In this document: positions 12,728 through 22,605 of the stretch, in pieces
How positions within the stretch are numbered: position 1 is the first letter of the stretch
Layout of the letters: the number at the start of each line of letters is the position of its first letter
Source of the DNA: Nematostella vectensis
Taxonomy: Eukaryota; Cnidaria; Anthozoa; Actiniaria; Edwardsiidae
Direction of reading: 5' to 3'
Length of the DNA stretch: 64,000 nucleotides
NCBI RefSeq assembly: GCF_932526225.1
Contig: NC_064043.1
Location: 4,393,501 to 4,457,500 of the forward strand
Translations under genes and position numbers: made by a program
Notes under the pieces: generated by a model
What the model was told of the DNA's origin: nothing
Seen by the model: only the letters and a program-made list of their open reading frames with translations
Databases searched by the model: none

Positions 12728-14236
12728 TTACGCCCTGGCCTTCCACAGTGGCGACTCAGGGATGACAAACCCACGGGGAAAGAGGGACTTAAAATTGAAG
12801 TCTTGAAAAAACTGCAACCGATGGCTAAAACGAAATCAAACATAAGATAAATACATTATGGCATTGAACTGAACGACTAAAATCGTTCACCAGCGATTCT
12901 ATAAATAAAGGGGCGCATCCATCCTTAGTCCCCCCCCTCCCCCACAAATACCACAACGCTCCTTATCTCTACACGGAAACACCAAAATCGCACAGGAAAA
13001 AAAATGCACAATACTCACAAATCCGGCGCAGGGAAATCCTTGGAAGCAGGATACAGAGCTTCATACTGGCGAGACTCCGCTGACCCATGTATCGCATACG
13101 CGTTCATCTTACATACTCCGGGTGGGAAGTACTCAAGTGGAATGGTGGCCGACCCGGTCCATCGGCTTGCGCGGCTATCCTTGACAGCAGTGAACTGGAG
13201 CGGAAGCTTGTCCTAAGAGAAAAGAAGAGACAACAGACAGCGGTGCGCGGTGCGAAAGGCTTGTCGGGACAAAATTTTAAGGCTTCTCAGAGCAGTTTTT
13301 TTCTTCTCTGATCTGTGAACTTTTTTCTGGTACATTTACCTTAAACATGTTCCTGGTGCCGTCAAGAAGCAGTACCAAGTGTTGCCCGTGGCTGAGGGTA
13401 AACACGAGACCATGTCAACAATCTACTGATCTCGAATCGGGAACTAGACCCGGAGTACAGATTTAAATAGAATAGAGCTTTAGATTAAAACACTCAACAG
13501 TTCGTGGGCTTCAAACTCACTATAAAAGCATTCTTTCCAGAAAAATAAAATAAATAAAGACTCGAACATGAAGTTTCAAGCTATGAATTTTTTTAGATAA
13601 ATATTTTTTCATAAATATAGATTATCCTCCATCTTCTTTATTGAATTGCAGACAGTACTCTCGGGCATTTATCCCCCAAAAAACAAGATAGATCAAAGAC
13701 TACAACGAATATCGTTCTTAAAGCACATTATAATAGGGGACATACTTACGGACAAAACTCGACTTCCAAGTACTTATCCTTCTCACCCAGGAAAAATATT
13801 TCTACGACTAAAATTTAGAGAGAATTATTGTTTATAACTTTATCATCATTGTCGTAGTCATCATCATTATAAACATAATCAATCATTATCAAAGAAATAA
13901 CCACCAGAATCGTGTGTTAGTTATATTTTCTAATATATATTTACTCACACGTCCACCCCCATCACAACCTCCCCTCCCACGCCCGCCAACAAACACCCCA
14001 ATTCACATACCGTCATACTCCCAGAGCTCGTCACACGGTTGCCCTGGGGGAGAGCGAGGAATTCTAGAGTCTTCCAGGAGGGGTCCACTCACACCCACCC
14101 TCACAGATCCCTCACTGAAAGCCATGCGCACTTCAGCTGGAGAAGAATGGGTGATGGCGTCTCCATTCCACTGATGTTCAATGAGAAACTTGTAATCCTG
14201 AGAAACAATTGGATTATCATATAATTCTACACTCAT
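12728..14236 (-). pseudogene. UPF0462 / C4orf33-like gene, five exons, with a 2-base frame break in exon 3
   Basis: Exons on the minus strand: 14011-14236, 13750-13807, 13340-13393, 13019-13212, 12728-12824 (TAA). All junctions are GT-AG. The product matches the human C4orf33 pattern: IEHQWNG, ELWEYD, then VVEIFFLGEKDKYLEVEFC, LVLLLDGTRNMFK, YFPPG, AIHGS, YEALYP and a C-terminal PESPLW. Length would be about 208 residues against 199 in human. The family is uncharacterised and probably cytosolic. Exon 2 ends in phase 2 and exons 4-5 fit each other, but exon 3 is two bases too long: the human HGQHLVLLL stretch is split between frames, with an extra GT in a short GTGTG run near 13379-13384. This is either a null allele, a sequencing or assembly error, or a decaying gene. 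The ATG at 14236 is provisional: a good acceptor (tgtttctcag) lies just before the codons for DYKF, so the true start may be in an upstream exon. Confidence 0.85.
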
Positions 14237-15351
14237 TCACGCGGAGGCAGACATTTATTGGATATGTACCTTTCATAAAAATCATTGGATAAGAGAACCA
14301 CTCCCCAAGTCATTGGGCGCCAAAAGTGAGTTTTAAAAATGTCAATCAATCACTTTATTTCCTTATTTTCTTTTACATACACACAAAGATCTATTTGTGA
14401 GAAAACATAAAAAAATAATCCACGAGTCTGACATTTTAAAGCGCAAAATGGCAGGCGTCATTGGCATTCTATAGGAATCGCCAGATATTACACATTACGC
14501 ATAACTTGGTAAATCCGCCAAATCCTTTCCACACTGGAAAGGTTGTGTTTACGGAAGAACTTGTAACAGAGAAAGAAGTCTGTGAAATTCAGGCTGGCTC
14601 CCCTTGGGGTCCAGGAAGCTGTTTATCGGTTCTTAATTAAGGGAGACAGGGGTCCCACGGTAGGAAGTACCAAGTGCAACAGCAGAACGCAGAGTGTGGA
14701 GAGATACAGCGCGGGACACTAATGATGAGGAATTTCCACGATACACAAGGCATATCTTTTCCCGAAAATCCTCTTCGGTCTTCTGGGATCCATTCTCGAA
14801 TACATGGACCCAGAGTAGAAATAGACATTAGAAAACGACACTCGTAAAGAGCGCGCTCTGATTGGACGAGGGATCATGTGGGATCATGTGTTATAAGAGG
14901 ACACACGCACGCTTGGCGTCAGCATACGCGCTCTCCAAAAACTAGATTGTAACATTTTTACTGTTGTTCGTCTGCGTCTCATTGCGAGCTTTTTGTTCAT
15001 GATACGCTGTGACGTCATCTGTGCATCTATTAGAGGACAGACGCACGCAAAAATGAGATCTATTTGTTAAATATATTTTTAATATTTACTAGATAATTAA
15101 AATGTGTCAATTGAGTTTACAAAAGATTTTAGCGATACAGTGATTATCATTATTATTGGTGGAGCCTGTGTGGTGCAGTTTGTAGACCGTAACTATGTGT
15201 CTCTGCTTCTCATAGGTGTTCCGGTTCCCCTCACTTCATTAAAAAGCAACAACACAATTTTGATTCTAAGCTGTAATCCAGAATTTTAGCTGTAATGAGA
15301 GCACGATAAGTTACCTTAATCATGCATTACAACAATAATACCTTCTAAAAG
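14237..15351. other. Region with one possible unassigned terminal exon
   Basis: On the minus strand, about 14830 down to 14637, a frame distinct from the ATG-initiated one reads FREKICLVYRGNSSS and continues with balanced amino-acid composition to a TAA. It could be the last exon of a gene lying to the right, but no domain is recognised. Near 14870-15060 short direct repeats (gggatcatgtg twice, and agaggacacacgcacgc against agaggacagacgcacgc) occur. Nothing else is supported. Confidence 0.3.
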
Positions 15352-15989
15352 TCACGCAATTCTTTTGAACAATTTAAAGAATCCGACAAAACACGAGAGA
15401 AGCGAGATGACCGCGAGTTCCCACGTGACGCGAACTCCTAGCACGGAAAAACCTGCGCGGCATCGCGAGCAATAACTCATGAACACATTTAGTTCGGGAA
15501 AATCCCCCGGGTTGATCTCACGATTAAATCGCTTATACATATTTTCAAAGCTACGAGTCACGTGACTCGCGACGATAAACGGAAACGCGAACTTGCAAGC
15601 AATCATCAGAGAACCCGCAAGCTGAGAGAGAATCAAATCGAACAAATGATATCATGTATGAAGTTATGCGAAGGCCAATAAAAATAAACCACGAAAAGAG
15701 TAAATGTAATGGTCTCTGAGAGATTCAATGCGCACAACACCACGAAGGCTTCTAACGGCATTACCGGTTGACCTGGCACCCAGTCTGATCGCCAATAGGT
15801 CTGCGCTACGTAGATCTCACTCCCGTAAGAGTACCATTGCAGTAATGTCAGAGCAACAGAGACGAAACTAAGGTGCCAACGAGGACGGCCATTCTGTCCC
15901 ATCATCCATTTCGGGGGCACTCCAAACAAGAAATGCATAGTGACCTTCAAGATCCGATCAGTCTCGAAAATCCTACACAGGCAAGCCAT
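15352..15989 (-). CDS. Multi-pass membrane protein fragment, possibly gustatory-receptor-like
   Basis: Two overlapping minus-strand frames are rich in long hydrophobic segments: HLSFVSVALTLLQWY and LEAFVVLCALNLSETITFT in the first (15633-15989), SLMIACKFAFPFIVASHV and TWELAVISLLSCFVGFF in the second (15352-15645). They join in frame if a 68-base intron is removed (15622-15689; donor gtttat, acceptor ctctctcag), giving about 189 residues. The motif sequence around FLFGVPPKW near the N-terminus and the stretch FENMYKRFN between hydrophobic segments recall the insect-type gustatory receptor-like (Grl) family known in cnidarians. This is a weak resemblance. Four membrane segments are too few for a seven-TM receptor, so exons are missing or the gene is broken. 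The donor is weak, so the model itself is uncertain. Confidence 0.35.
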
Positions 15990-16278
15990 GTCGTCTGCTC
16001 AGCCGAGGTTGTTTGGAAACGTCCGGTAGAAATTGGAATTTTAGCAATATGCTAAAGTCAGAAAAGCAACGATTTAGCATAACATTCACGGCCCTCCAAT
16101 ACTTGAGAATGCTTTCGCTTTGTGCGAGGTAGAATTTTCAGCACATGCAGTTACACTCGTTTGGACAGCTGTTTTACAACCAAGTACGCTCGAAAAATGG
16201 ACGAAAGTGATTGATTTCTGCACTCTTTTGCTGATAAGAATATTGATGAGCGAGACAAACATCAAGGTTGTATATTTC

Positions 16279-16605
16279 CTAGAAATAAGATGACCTCAAA
16301 ACCCCTTTCTCAAAACCTGACTTCCGCCTTGATCGCTTGATTGCGTGACTGAAATGATTTGGCTTTCGTAGACAAATCAACCACAGTAATTCTAAAATTT
16401 GCGTCGAATATACAATAAAAAAATTGAAGATGCTTTTAACACGAATCCCCCTGACATTAGTATCGAAGATCGAATTGGGACAACTCGAGAACCAATGCTT
16501 TCTCATGGCCGTAGACGAAAGAACTGATAAATCAAGTGTATTCATCAAATTAAACCAAAAGTAAATATATTTAGATTTAGACACGACATGATTACATTTT
16601 CCCAA
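16279..16605 (-). other. Open frame of 108 codons, unassigned
   Basis: A minus-strand frame with a hydrophobic stretch (IFNFFIVYSTQILELLWLICL) lies upstream of the membrane-protein fragments and on the same strand. It could be a 5' exon of that gene, but there is no recognisable domain and chance is not excluded. Confidence 0.2.
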
Positions 16606-16709
16606 AGAAGAAAGTTTTAGTCATATTCTTTATATTCTGGAAGGACTTGGAGGGACCTAGCAAGCTCCTTTCATAAACTCAGCTCAGGGAGGGGGGGGGG
16701 GGGGGGGTA

Positions 16710-17819
16710 TTAGGGAGTGTTCATTAAATACACCGAGGGGGGGAGGGAAGATTTTTACTCAAGACACCTTAATATTTCAGAGCCCCCCTTTCATTGTAAC
16801 CATTTTTTCGGTGTCCCCCCCTTTCAGAGCCCCCCCCCAACAACAAAAAAAAAAATTGAAAAATGATTACTATGATTCAGTCAAGTTCATCATTATTCCA
16901 GAGTCTGACATCTCTTCTACCCTGCTAACAGAGGCTTTTCCGTAGTGTTTCTCGTTTGTGCTTGTATTGGCGGTGTTGTTTAATACAAACGAACAATGCG
17001 AAAACACCCTAATGCGAATCGGCAAGGAAAGTGTTAAAGACAAAGAGAAAGAAAAGTTCTGCTAGCAGGGTAAATCTTTTCACAACTTTTGGTTTCGGCC
17101 TTTATAATTTCGTATATCTTTTTCTATGTAAAATAGTGCAAAATGGTGCAGTGTTGGGTCGTTGCAGGGATTTTTTCTTCAATCAGTTGCTTGCAAGAAT
17201 ATTTTTTCACCCCCCCCCCCCCCTTAAGAGTCACATGGTCCACCCCTAAAGGTTGGATCTCACACTAGGGCGCAAGTGTAAATGGAAGCGCAACACAAGT
17301 AAGAATCGGTCAAACAAAAAAATTGAGCATTTTCGTTCCCTTGTCCTTTGGCTTGCACTTGCTCTAAGAATCGGAAAACTATGTGTGTTTCACTTGCGCT
17401 TATGTCCAATTGAGAACCAACCTCAAGGATGCCTTTGTATATATTTGTTTTTGCTAAGACTATTTTTCTGTATAAAAAGGGATAATGTCCAACGTATAAA
17501 ACATTGTATGAATATCGTTTTGTGGATTTGCATGCTCCACCACTGTAAAGAATTTTATTTCATTTGTTCCTGTTAATTGATAATAAACTGAATCGGTAAA
17601 TTCAACTGTTATATACTGAAAGCTGGAAGTATCAATATCATGGTTTAAAAGACAATAAAACCTGAAAAGTATGGCTCCTAAGAAATTCAACCCCCCCCCC
17701 TCCTTTAGAGGACCATCTTTTGGAGCCCTCCCCCCTCCTTTTAATGGTTAAAAATTTTTGGAGCCCACCTCAATATCTTCCCTCCTCCCCCCTCAGTGTA
17801 TTTAATGAACACTCCCTAA
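16710..17819. mobile_element. Non-autonomous DNA transposon, 1.1 kb, with TTAGGGAGTGTTCATTAAATAC terminal inverted repeats
   Basis: The left end at 16710 reads TTAGGGAGTGTTCATTAAAT and continues with acac and a G-rich run. The right end (17755-17819) is its inverse complement, so the inverted repeats run for roughly 40 bases with few mismatches. Inner C-rich stretches (cagagcccccc type on the left, ggagccctccccc type on the right) extend the similarity imperfectly. No transposase frame is present. The interior holds two long C or G homopolymer tracts. The left end abuts a 17-base G run. Confidence 0.8.
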
Positions 17820-18139
17820 AATGAATTCATGATGACTTAGATGATTGAATGTAAGAATGGAAATAACAATCACTGGCTACCCATAAAATGTAATTATTGG
17901 AAGCTTGTTTTGTTATGGCTCTAGTGAGGATTTAAATTTCTTTCACTTTGTTAAAAGGGTCATTTTTTATCTAAAGGTAAAGCTTACTTTGAATTAACAG
18001 ATTGAAACCTAAGCTTTTTTTATCTGAATTTACAAATCAGACCAAAAAGAGATACCTCGCCCTATTTTGAGTATTCTAAAGCCAGTCAAGTCAAAGTCAA
18101 ACACTGCTGCACTTAGTCAGCTGTATCCAAACTTTTTTG

Positions 18140-18200
18140 ACCCCCCCCCCTTTCAGCAGCCAAAAATACAGTAAATGTATGAGACATTATCTAAAATACA
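18140..18200 (+). repeat. Fragment of the CAGGGGCGTAGCCAGG-type MITE
   Basis: The stretch cagcagccaaaaatacagta and the following bases match the interior of the 6513-6651 element in the same orientation. It is truncated after about 55 bases. Confidence 0.7.
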
Positions 18201-18373
18201 GCTAGGCCGCTTAAGAACCTGAGATATTATTTGGCTTGAAGAGTTGCTATTGGTGGGATGCAACTTCAAGACCATTTATTCCTTAGACTGATGCCTGAAT
18301 TTCTTGATGTTGTCTTGTTTATTTTGCATTTATACATTTTTGGGTCACTGGTACTTATCACGGCCAGAACAGG

Positions 18374-19205
18374 CTGTTCAGCGGTGTAGCCAGGATTTTT
18401 AACAGGCATTTCAAGGCATTTTCTCCTGTATTTTAGATCATGCCTCATACATCATATTGTAGACTGCTCTGCCACCAAAACCCTCTATCTTCAATTCAAA
18501 TCTCTTTTAACACAAAACAATATCACTCTTCCAAACATGACTTATCAAAATATTATTTTGGGATGTGACTCAACACCCAGTGATGTCCTGGTGCTTATTT
18601 TCAAACTTTTTGTATATAAAAGGAGGCAAAACCCTTGTCTTTTGAATCTACAGCAGCTTTTAGTAAGAATTACAGAATACAAACGATTGGAAAGAATATG
18701 CGCGATTAAAAATGATTCCCTTTCCTATCACAAACGAAAATGGGACAAAATAAATAAATTATAAACAAGAAGGCTAAAGACCATCTTGGGCGAATCTTTA
18801 TTGCAGCCGCAGGCACAGGTACCATTTGAATATTTAAAATTTATCCTTTTTTTTTCTTTTCTGTTTGTAGTCGTTCTTGCGTTCCTCTGCTTTTCCTTTT
18901 GCTCACACTAGGGATGGTGGGTTGGGCGGGGTGGGTAGGGGTAGGCTGGGGAGGTGTAGGCTGGGGAGGGATGGTGAGGAAAGGGAGGGTGGGATGGTGA
19001 ATAAGGGAGGGGCTTGTGAGGTGGAAAATACCAAAATAATAGTGAACACTGTATTTATTTAATTTAATACATTTCTGTAATCATGTAAAAAACATTAGTC
19101 TTGTAAAATACTCACCTCACTTGAGAATCAATAACCAATTATCATTAAAAAGAAAAAAAAAAATAATGCCTCATACATTTACTGTATTTACTGTATCTAG
19201 GCCAA
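18374..19205 (-). repeat. Second MITE copy, split in two by a LINE insertion
   Basis: 18374-18451 matches the right half of the 6513 element in reverse orientation (tagccaggatttttaacagg onward). 19163-19205 resumes it at atgcctcatacatttactg. The 13 bases atgcctcatacat occur at both break points, as expected for a target-site duplication made by the inserted element. Confidence 0.7.
18453..19163 (+). mobile_element. 5'-truncated L1-like non-LTR retrotransposon (3' end of ORF2 plus 3' UTR)
   Basis: Four features fit an L1-type insertion. (1) 13-base target-site duplication atgcctcatacat on both sides. (2) An open frame to the stop at 18764 ending in the RT C-terminal style LIFKLFVYKRRQNP ... 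YHKRKWDKINKL, like the last residues of L1/Tx1 ORF2. (3) A G-rich polypurine 3' UTR (about 18905-19020), typical of L1. (4) An A-rich tail (aaaaagaaaaaaaaaaat) just before the right duplication. Only the last roughly 100 codons of the coding region remain. Confidence 0.72.
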
Positions 19206-19565
19206 TTAAATAAGCGCCTTGTTTCTTTTTCGAGCGGAAAAGAACCCCCCTAACCAAATCCTGGCTATGCTGAACAGAATGTGTGAATTCTTACTAAAAA
19301 TTGCCTGGATTCAGAACCAGGGATATCGCGAAGTTCTACGGAAGGGAATGAATAGATAGCCACGACAGCTTAGGCTTAGGCGACGCTAGCACAAATCACT
19401 GAGGAGAACGTTTGAATTCATACGAAAGTACTAAAAATTGCCCCATCGCATTGTTTACCTTGCTATGTTCTTCGCTGTTCTCCATTCTTGTGGCTTCGAA
19501 CGATCTTCCAAATCAAGCAAGATGGCTTCCCCTACCGGAACCGGAAGCTGGTAATTTAGTCGAGG

Positions 19566-19607
19566 TTTCGGGATTCCTGTTGCGCCCCGGCCACAGGAAT
19601 CCCGAAA
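19566..19607. repeat. Perfect 15-bp hairpin
   Basis: Arms tttcgggattcctgt and acaggaatcccgaaa flank a 12-base GC-rich loop. It lies in non-coding sequence and looks like a fold-back remnant. Confidence 0.7.
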
Positions 19608-19669
19608 AACGCCTACAATTAGCCTCCTCCCCAGGCGTCTTGTGACAGCTCTTTGTTGTCAAAAATTAT

Positions 19670-19806
19670 ATGTATGCTACATAAGCAGGGAGCTGTGGCC
19701 CGGAGGCCTGGCTCCTCGGGTGCGCTTGGTTAGGAAGTTACCAAGCTATCCGATACCTGACCACAAACTTATCAGACGATGAGTTTAAATGTATGCTACA
19801 TAAGCA
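19670..19806 (+). mobile_element. 101-base insert flanked by 18-base direct repeats (SINE or small-RNA retrocopy)
   Basis: The 18 bases atgtatgctacataagca occur exactly at 19670-19687 and 19789-19806. Between them is a GC-richer segment with internal stems (ggcc-cgga-ggcc and cttggt-taggaagtt-accaag) ending in gagtttaa. Long perfect flanking repeats are typical target-site duplications of LINE-mobilised RNA. The parent RNA is not recognised: no clean tRNA box B is visible. Confidence 0.6.
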
Positions 19807-20106
19807 TAAGCGCAATTTAGCATAAGTTAAAATCGAGGATGACTGCGCGCTCCTGGGTCTAGTCCCTGCTGCGGCTTGGGCGCCCCAGGTTATTCAGGCC
19901 TTGGCACATTTGCACCCTCTCTCAGAGTTATGCAAATCTCGCTCGACTCAACACTGGATTCGCGGGTTTTTCGCCCAGTGACGTTATTAACAGACAAGTT
20001 GCTCAGCCAATAAAAGCCAGGGAATGAGGCTACTCTTACACAAAAAGGATGGGGGATAAGGGTTAACTTAGCTTTAAACAGGATGGGGAAGTCTGGTAAA
20101 GCCTAT

Positions 20107-20185
20107 AACCTGAGTATCAGGCCCTCCTATGTTTCTATCGCGCTGGCGAGAAACAACTTAAAAAAAATTGCCTGATACTCGGGCT
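20107..20185. repeat. Small fold-back element (GAGTATCAGGC ends)
   Basis: cctgagtatcaggc at the left and gcctgatactcggg at the right are inverse complements with one mismatch, about 50 bases apart. Consistent with a tiny MITE. Confidence 0.6.
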
Positions 20186-20439
20186 AGGTGGAGCCCAAAA
20201 TTTCATAGTCACAATCAAAAACTTATAACTACAACATACCAGTTTGCACAAAAGACTAGGTTTTGATTCAGTTAGAAAAGGATTTTTAAATTAAACTTGA
20301 GCTGACCATCTGGTAAATAAAACTATTTTTAAAAAGAAGAAAGAAACAATTATTGTAAACTCTCTATTTCATTTCTTTTATTTACAATTGGACATTTGTA
20401 CAATATATGGTATTTTGGTATATTAAATAAATAATCTAA

Positions 20440-20830
20440 TTAACGCCCCCTACCTAGAAAACGCCTCCTATCTAATGAACGCCCCCCCCCCTAAGCTTAC
20501 AAGTTTGTAATGAACAAACTCTTATAAACGCCCCCCCTCTATTTAACAGCCCCCTTCCCCTACCCTCCCTTCCAGCTTGAAAATACACGACATAGGAATT
20601 TGGGTAATATAAATCAACAGGCCCATACCCAGGGTTTTTCTTTGGCGAGGGGGTGTAAAATCGGGAAAAAGGTGACCTGATTTTCTTTTTTTTTTGGGGG
20701 GGGGGGGGGGGGGGTAAGGAGGGAGTGAGTTCTCTGATAAAAATCTGACCACCCCAGAAAACAACAAAAAGAAATTATTTATGCCTTTGCAGTATCTCCA
20801 CGGGACGCTTATTGTCAGATTTGGCTACAT
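20440..20830. repeat. C/G-rich dispersed repeat block downstream of the SLC5 gene
   Basis: Repeated aacgcccccc units (20440-20560) are followed by an element containing cccagggtttttctttgg, a G tract of about 19 bases and gcagtatctccacgggacg. The last motif and a similar arrangement recur at 33479-33612, so this is a dispersed family. No coding content. Confidence 0.55.
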
Positions 20831-21049
20831 ACTAGCTTACGCTTTATAGTTTTGTCTACAAATGGCACGTCTTTTGAGAATCGAAAGTAGACATTCTACC
20901 ATCAAAACTCCCCTGGCGTTTAATAGATTATTTACAGTATGGAAAGAAAGTGTTGTATGGGTGAGAAAAAATGAAAGCGATAAAATTCATCCATTATTTG
21001 ATATTCATGTATTATTTGATTTTTTTTTCTTTTTATGGTGATCAATCCA

Positions 21050-22572
21050 CTAATGGATCTTAGAGTCATGATAAAGCGGACTAGATTCACTTGATTCCTG
21101 CAACAACAACAAAAATAATAAAAAAACAAGATTAAAGAAAATGTTAACACTACAATATCTCAGCTGTTCTAGGTGAAAAGTTTGACACTGCACCCCTTAA
21201 CCCGAGGACTATTATTGAAAAACAAAAATTGAAAATTGCTACTAATGATACTGTTAATGTAGTAGTACCAGGTTCACCAACTGGTAACTAACTCTACCCA
21301 AGAAAATATGACTTCTTCTTCATTACAAGCTGCTGATCTTAATGTCACTGTTTTATGCCAAATGATATAGCTATGCAGATTGTGATCTGTTGTCTAAATA
21401 CTGATAGGGTATTTTACTGTGATTTTAGATAAACTACGAACTCATAAATTCCAAGTGACAAAAACATCATGGCTTCCATAAGATAAAGACATTAGACTGT
21501 TTTCATTGGCTTACATTTGATGGCTTCCACCCAAGCCATTTCTCTGCGATGCGTTGACTAATGAGAAGGCACAAAGCTTTTTCCATTAAAATTAAAAACT
21601 TTATTGATTGAGTGAGAAGCGTTTTAAAAGCATTATGGGAATCATAGGTGAGAGTTCACAGAATACTCAAAATCAAAGTAAAAAAGGCTAACCTCCTCAC
21701 TGTCCAATGAATGTAATGAGCTTTTGTTGCATGGTGACTTGGTAGCCTTTGTGATACATGAATGGACATCAAAGAACAGTCGTGGGTCAAGTGGAGGAGA
21801 TTGGTCATCTTCTAAAATGAACAACAGCAATTGCCTTACTTACTACTACTGTAAGTGATTGCTGACATTAGAAAAAAGAATCCTAGCCTAAAGAGCCCAC
21901 ATGATTTTTTGTGCTTTCTTGGTCATTCTACTGATTGAAATAATCTTAGGTTTTTGTTCCTCAGCCTGACACAGTTCAAACTCCATATGAAAATACAGCT
22001 GGTGGAAGGGTAACAGTTTACATTATTGAAGTGTTGCAAAAGTTGTATTTATTTTATTTTGAATTCACTGTATCAAATGAGAGCTATTTTTGTAATTTTG
22101 ACCACAATGTCTTGAAATCAATGCATATTTTTTGCTGTTATTCCACTGTATTTGTTTCTTCTTCTCTGTTCTACTCACTAAATATAATGCTGATGAGCAT
22201 CGCGACCACCAGAGTGATGATAAATCCAATTGGTCCATACAAGAAGAATGATATGCTGTATACAGAGTTGGAACCCATACTGCAGAATCATGATAAAAAT
22301 AATCAAAATAATCAGCATCACCCACAAAACTCTTATCATCATAACCATTTCCATCATCATATACAACACAGTTCAAGGTTAGGAGTTAGCAAAGAATTTA
22401 TCATTATAAGTAATAGGCAGTCTGGTCCAATTCAGCAAATACTGGTTTGAAAGGAGGCCTGCTTCTAACGTAATACAATAAAATGATGAAATGTTACATA
22501 AAGCAACATAGAACTATGAATTTGAATCAATATCATCATTACTCATATGACAGGTCTGTATGCTTTGCATGA

Positions 22573-22605
<33 letters not shown>

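Noticed and set aside
22065-22450. Frames of about 100-139 codons on both strands around SLC5 exon 13
   Set aside because: They overlap exon 13 in the wrong frame or strand; the spliced model explains the conserved residues.
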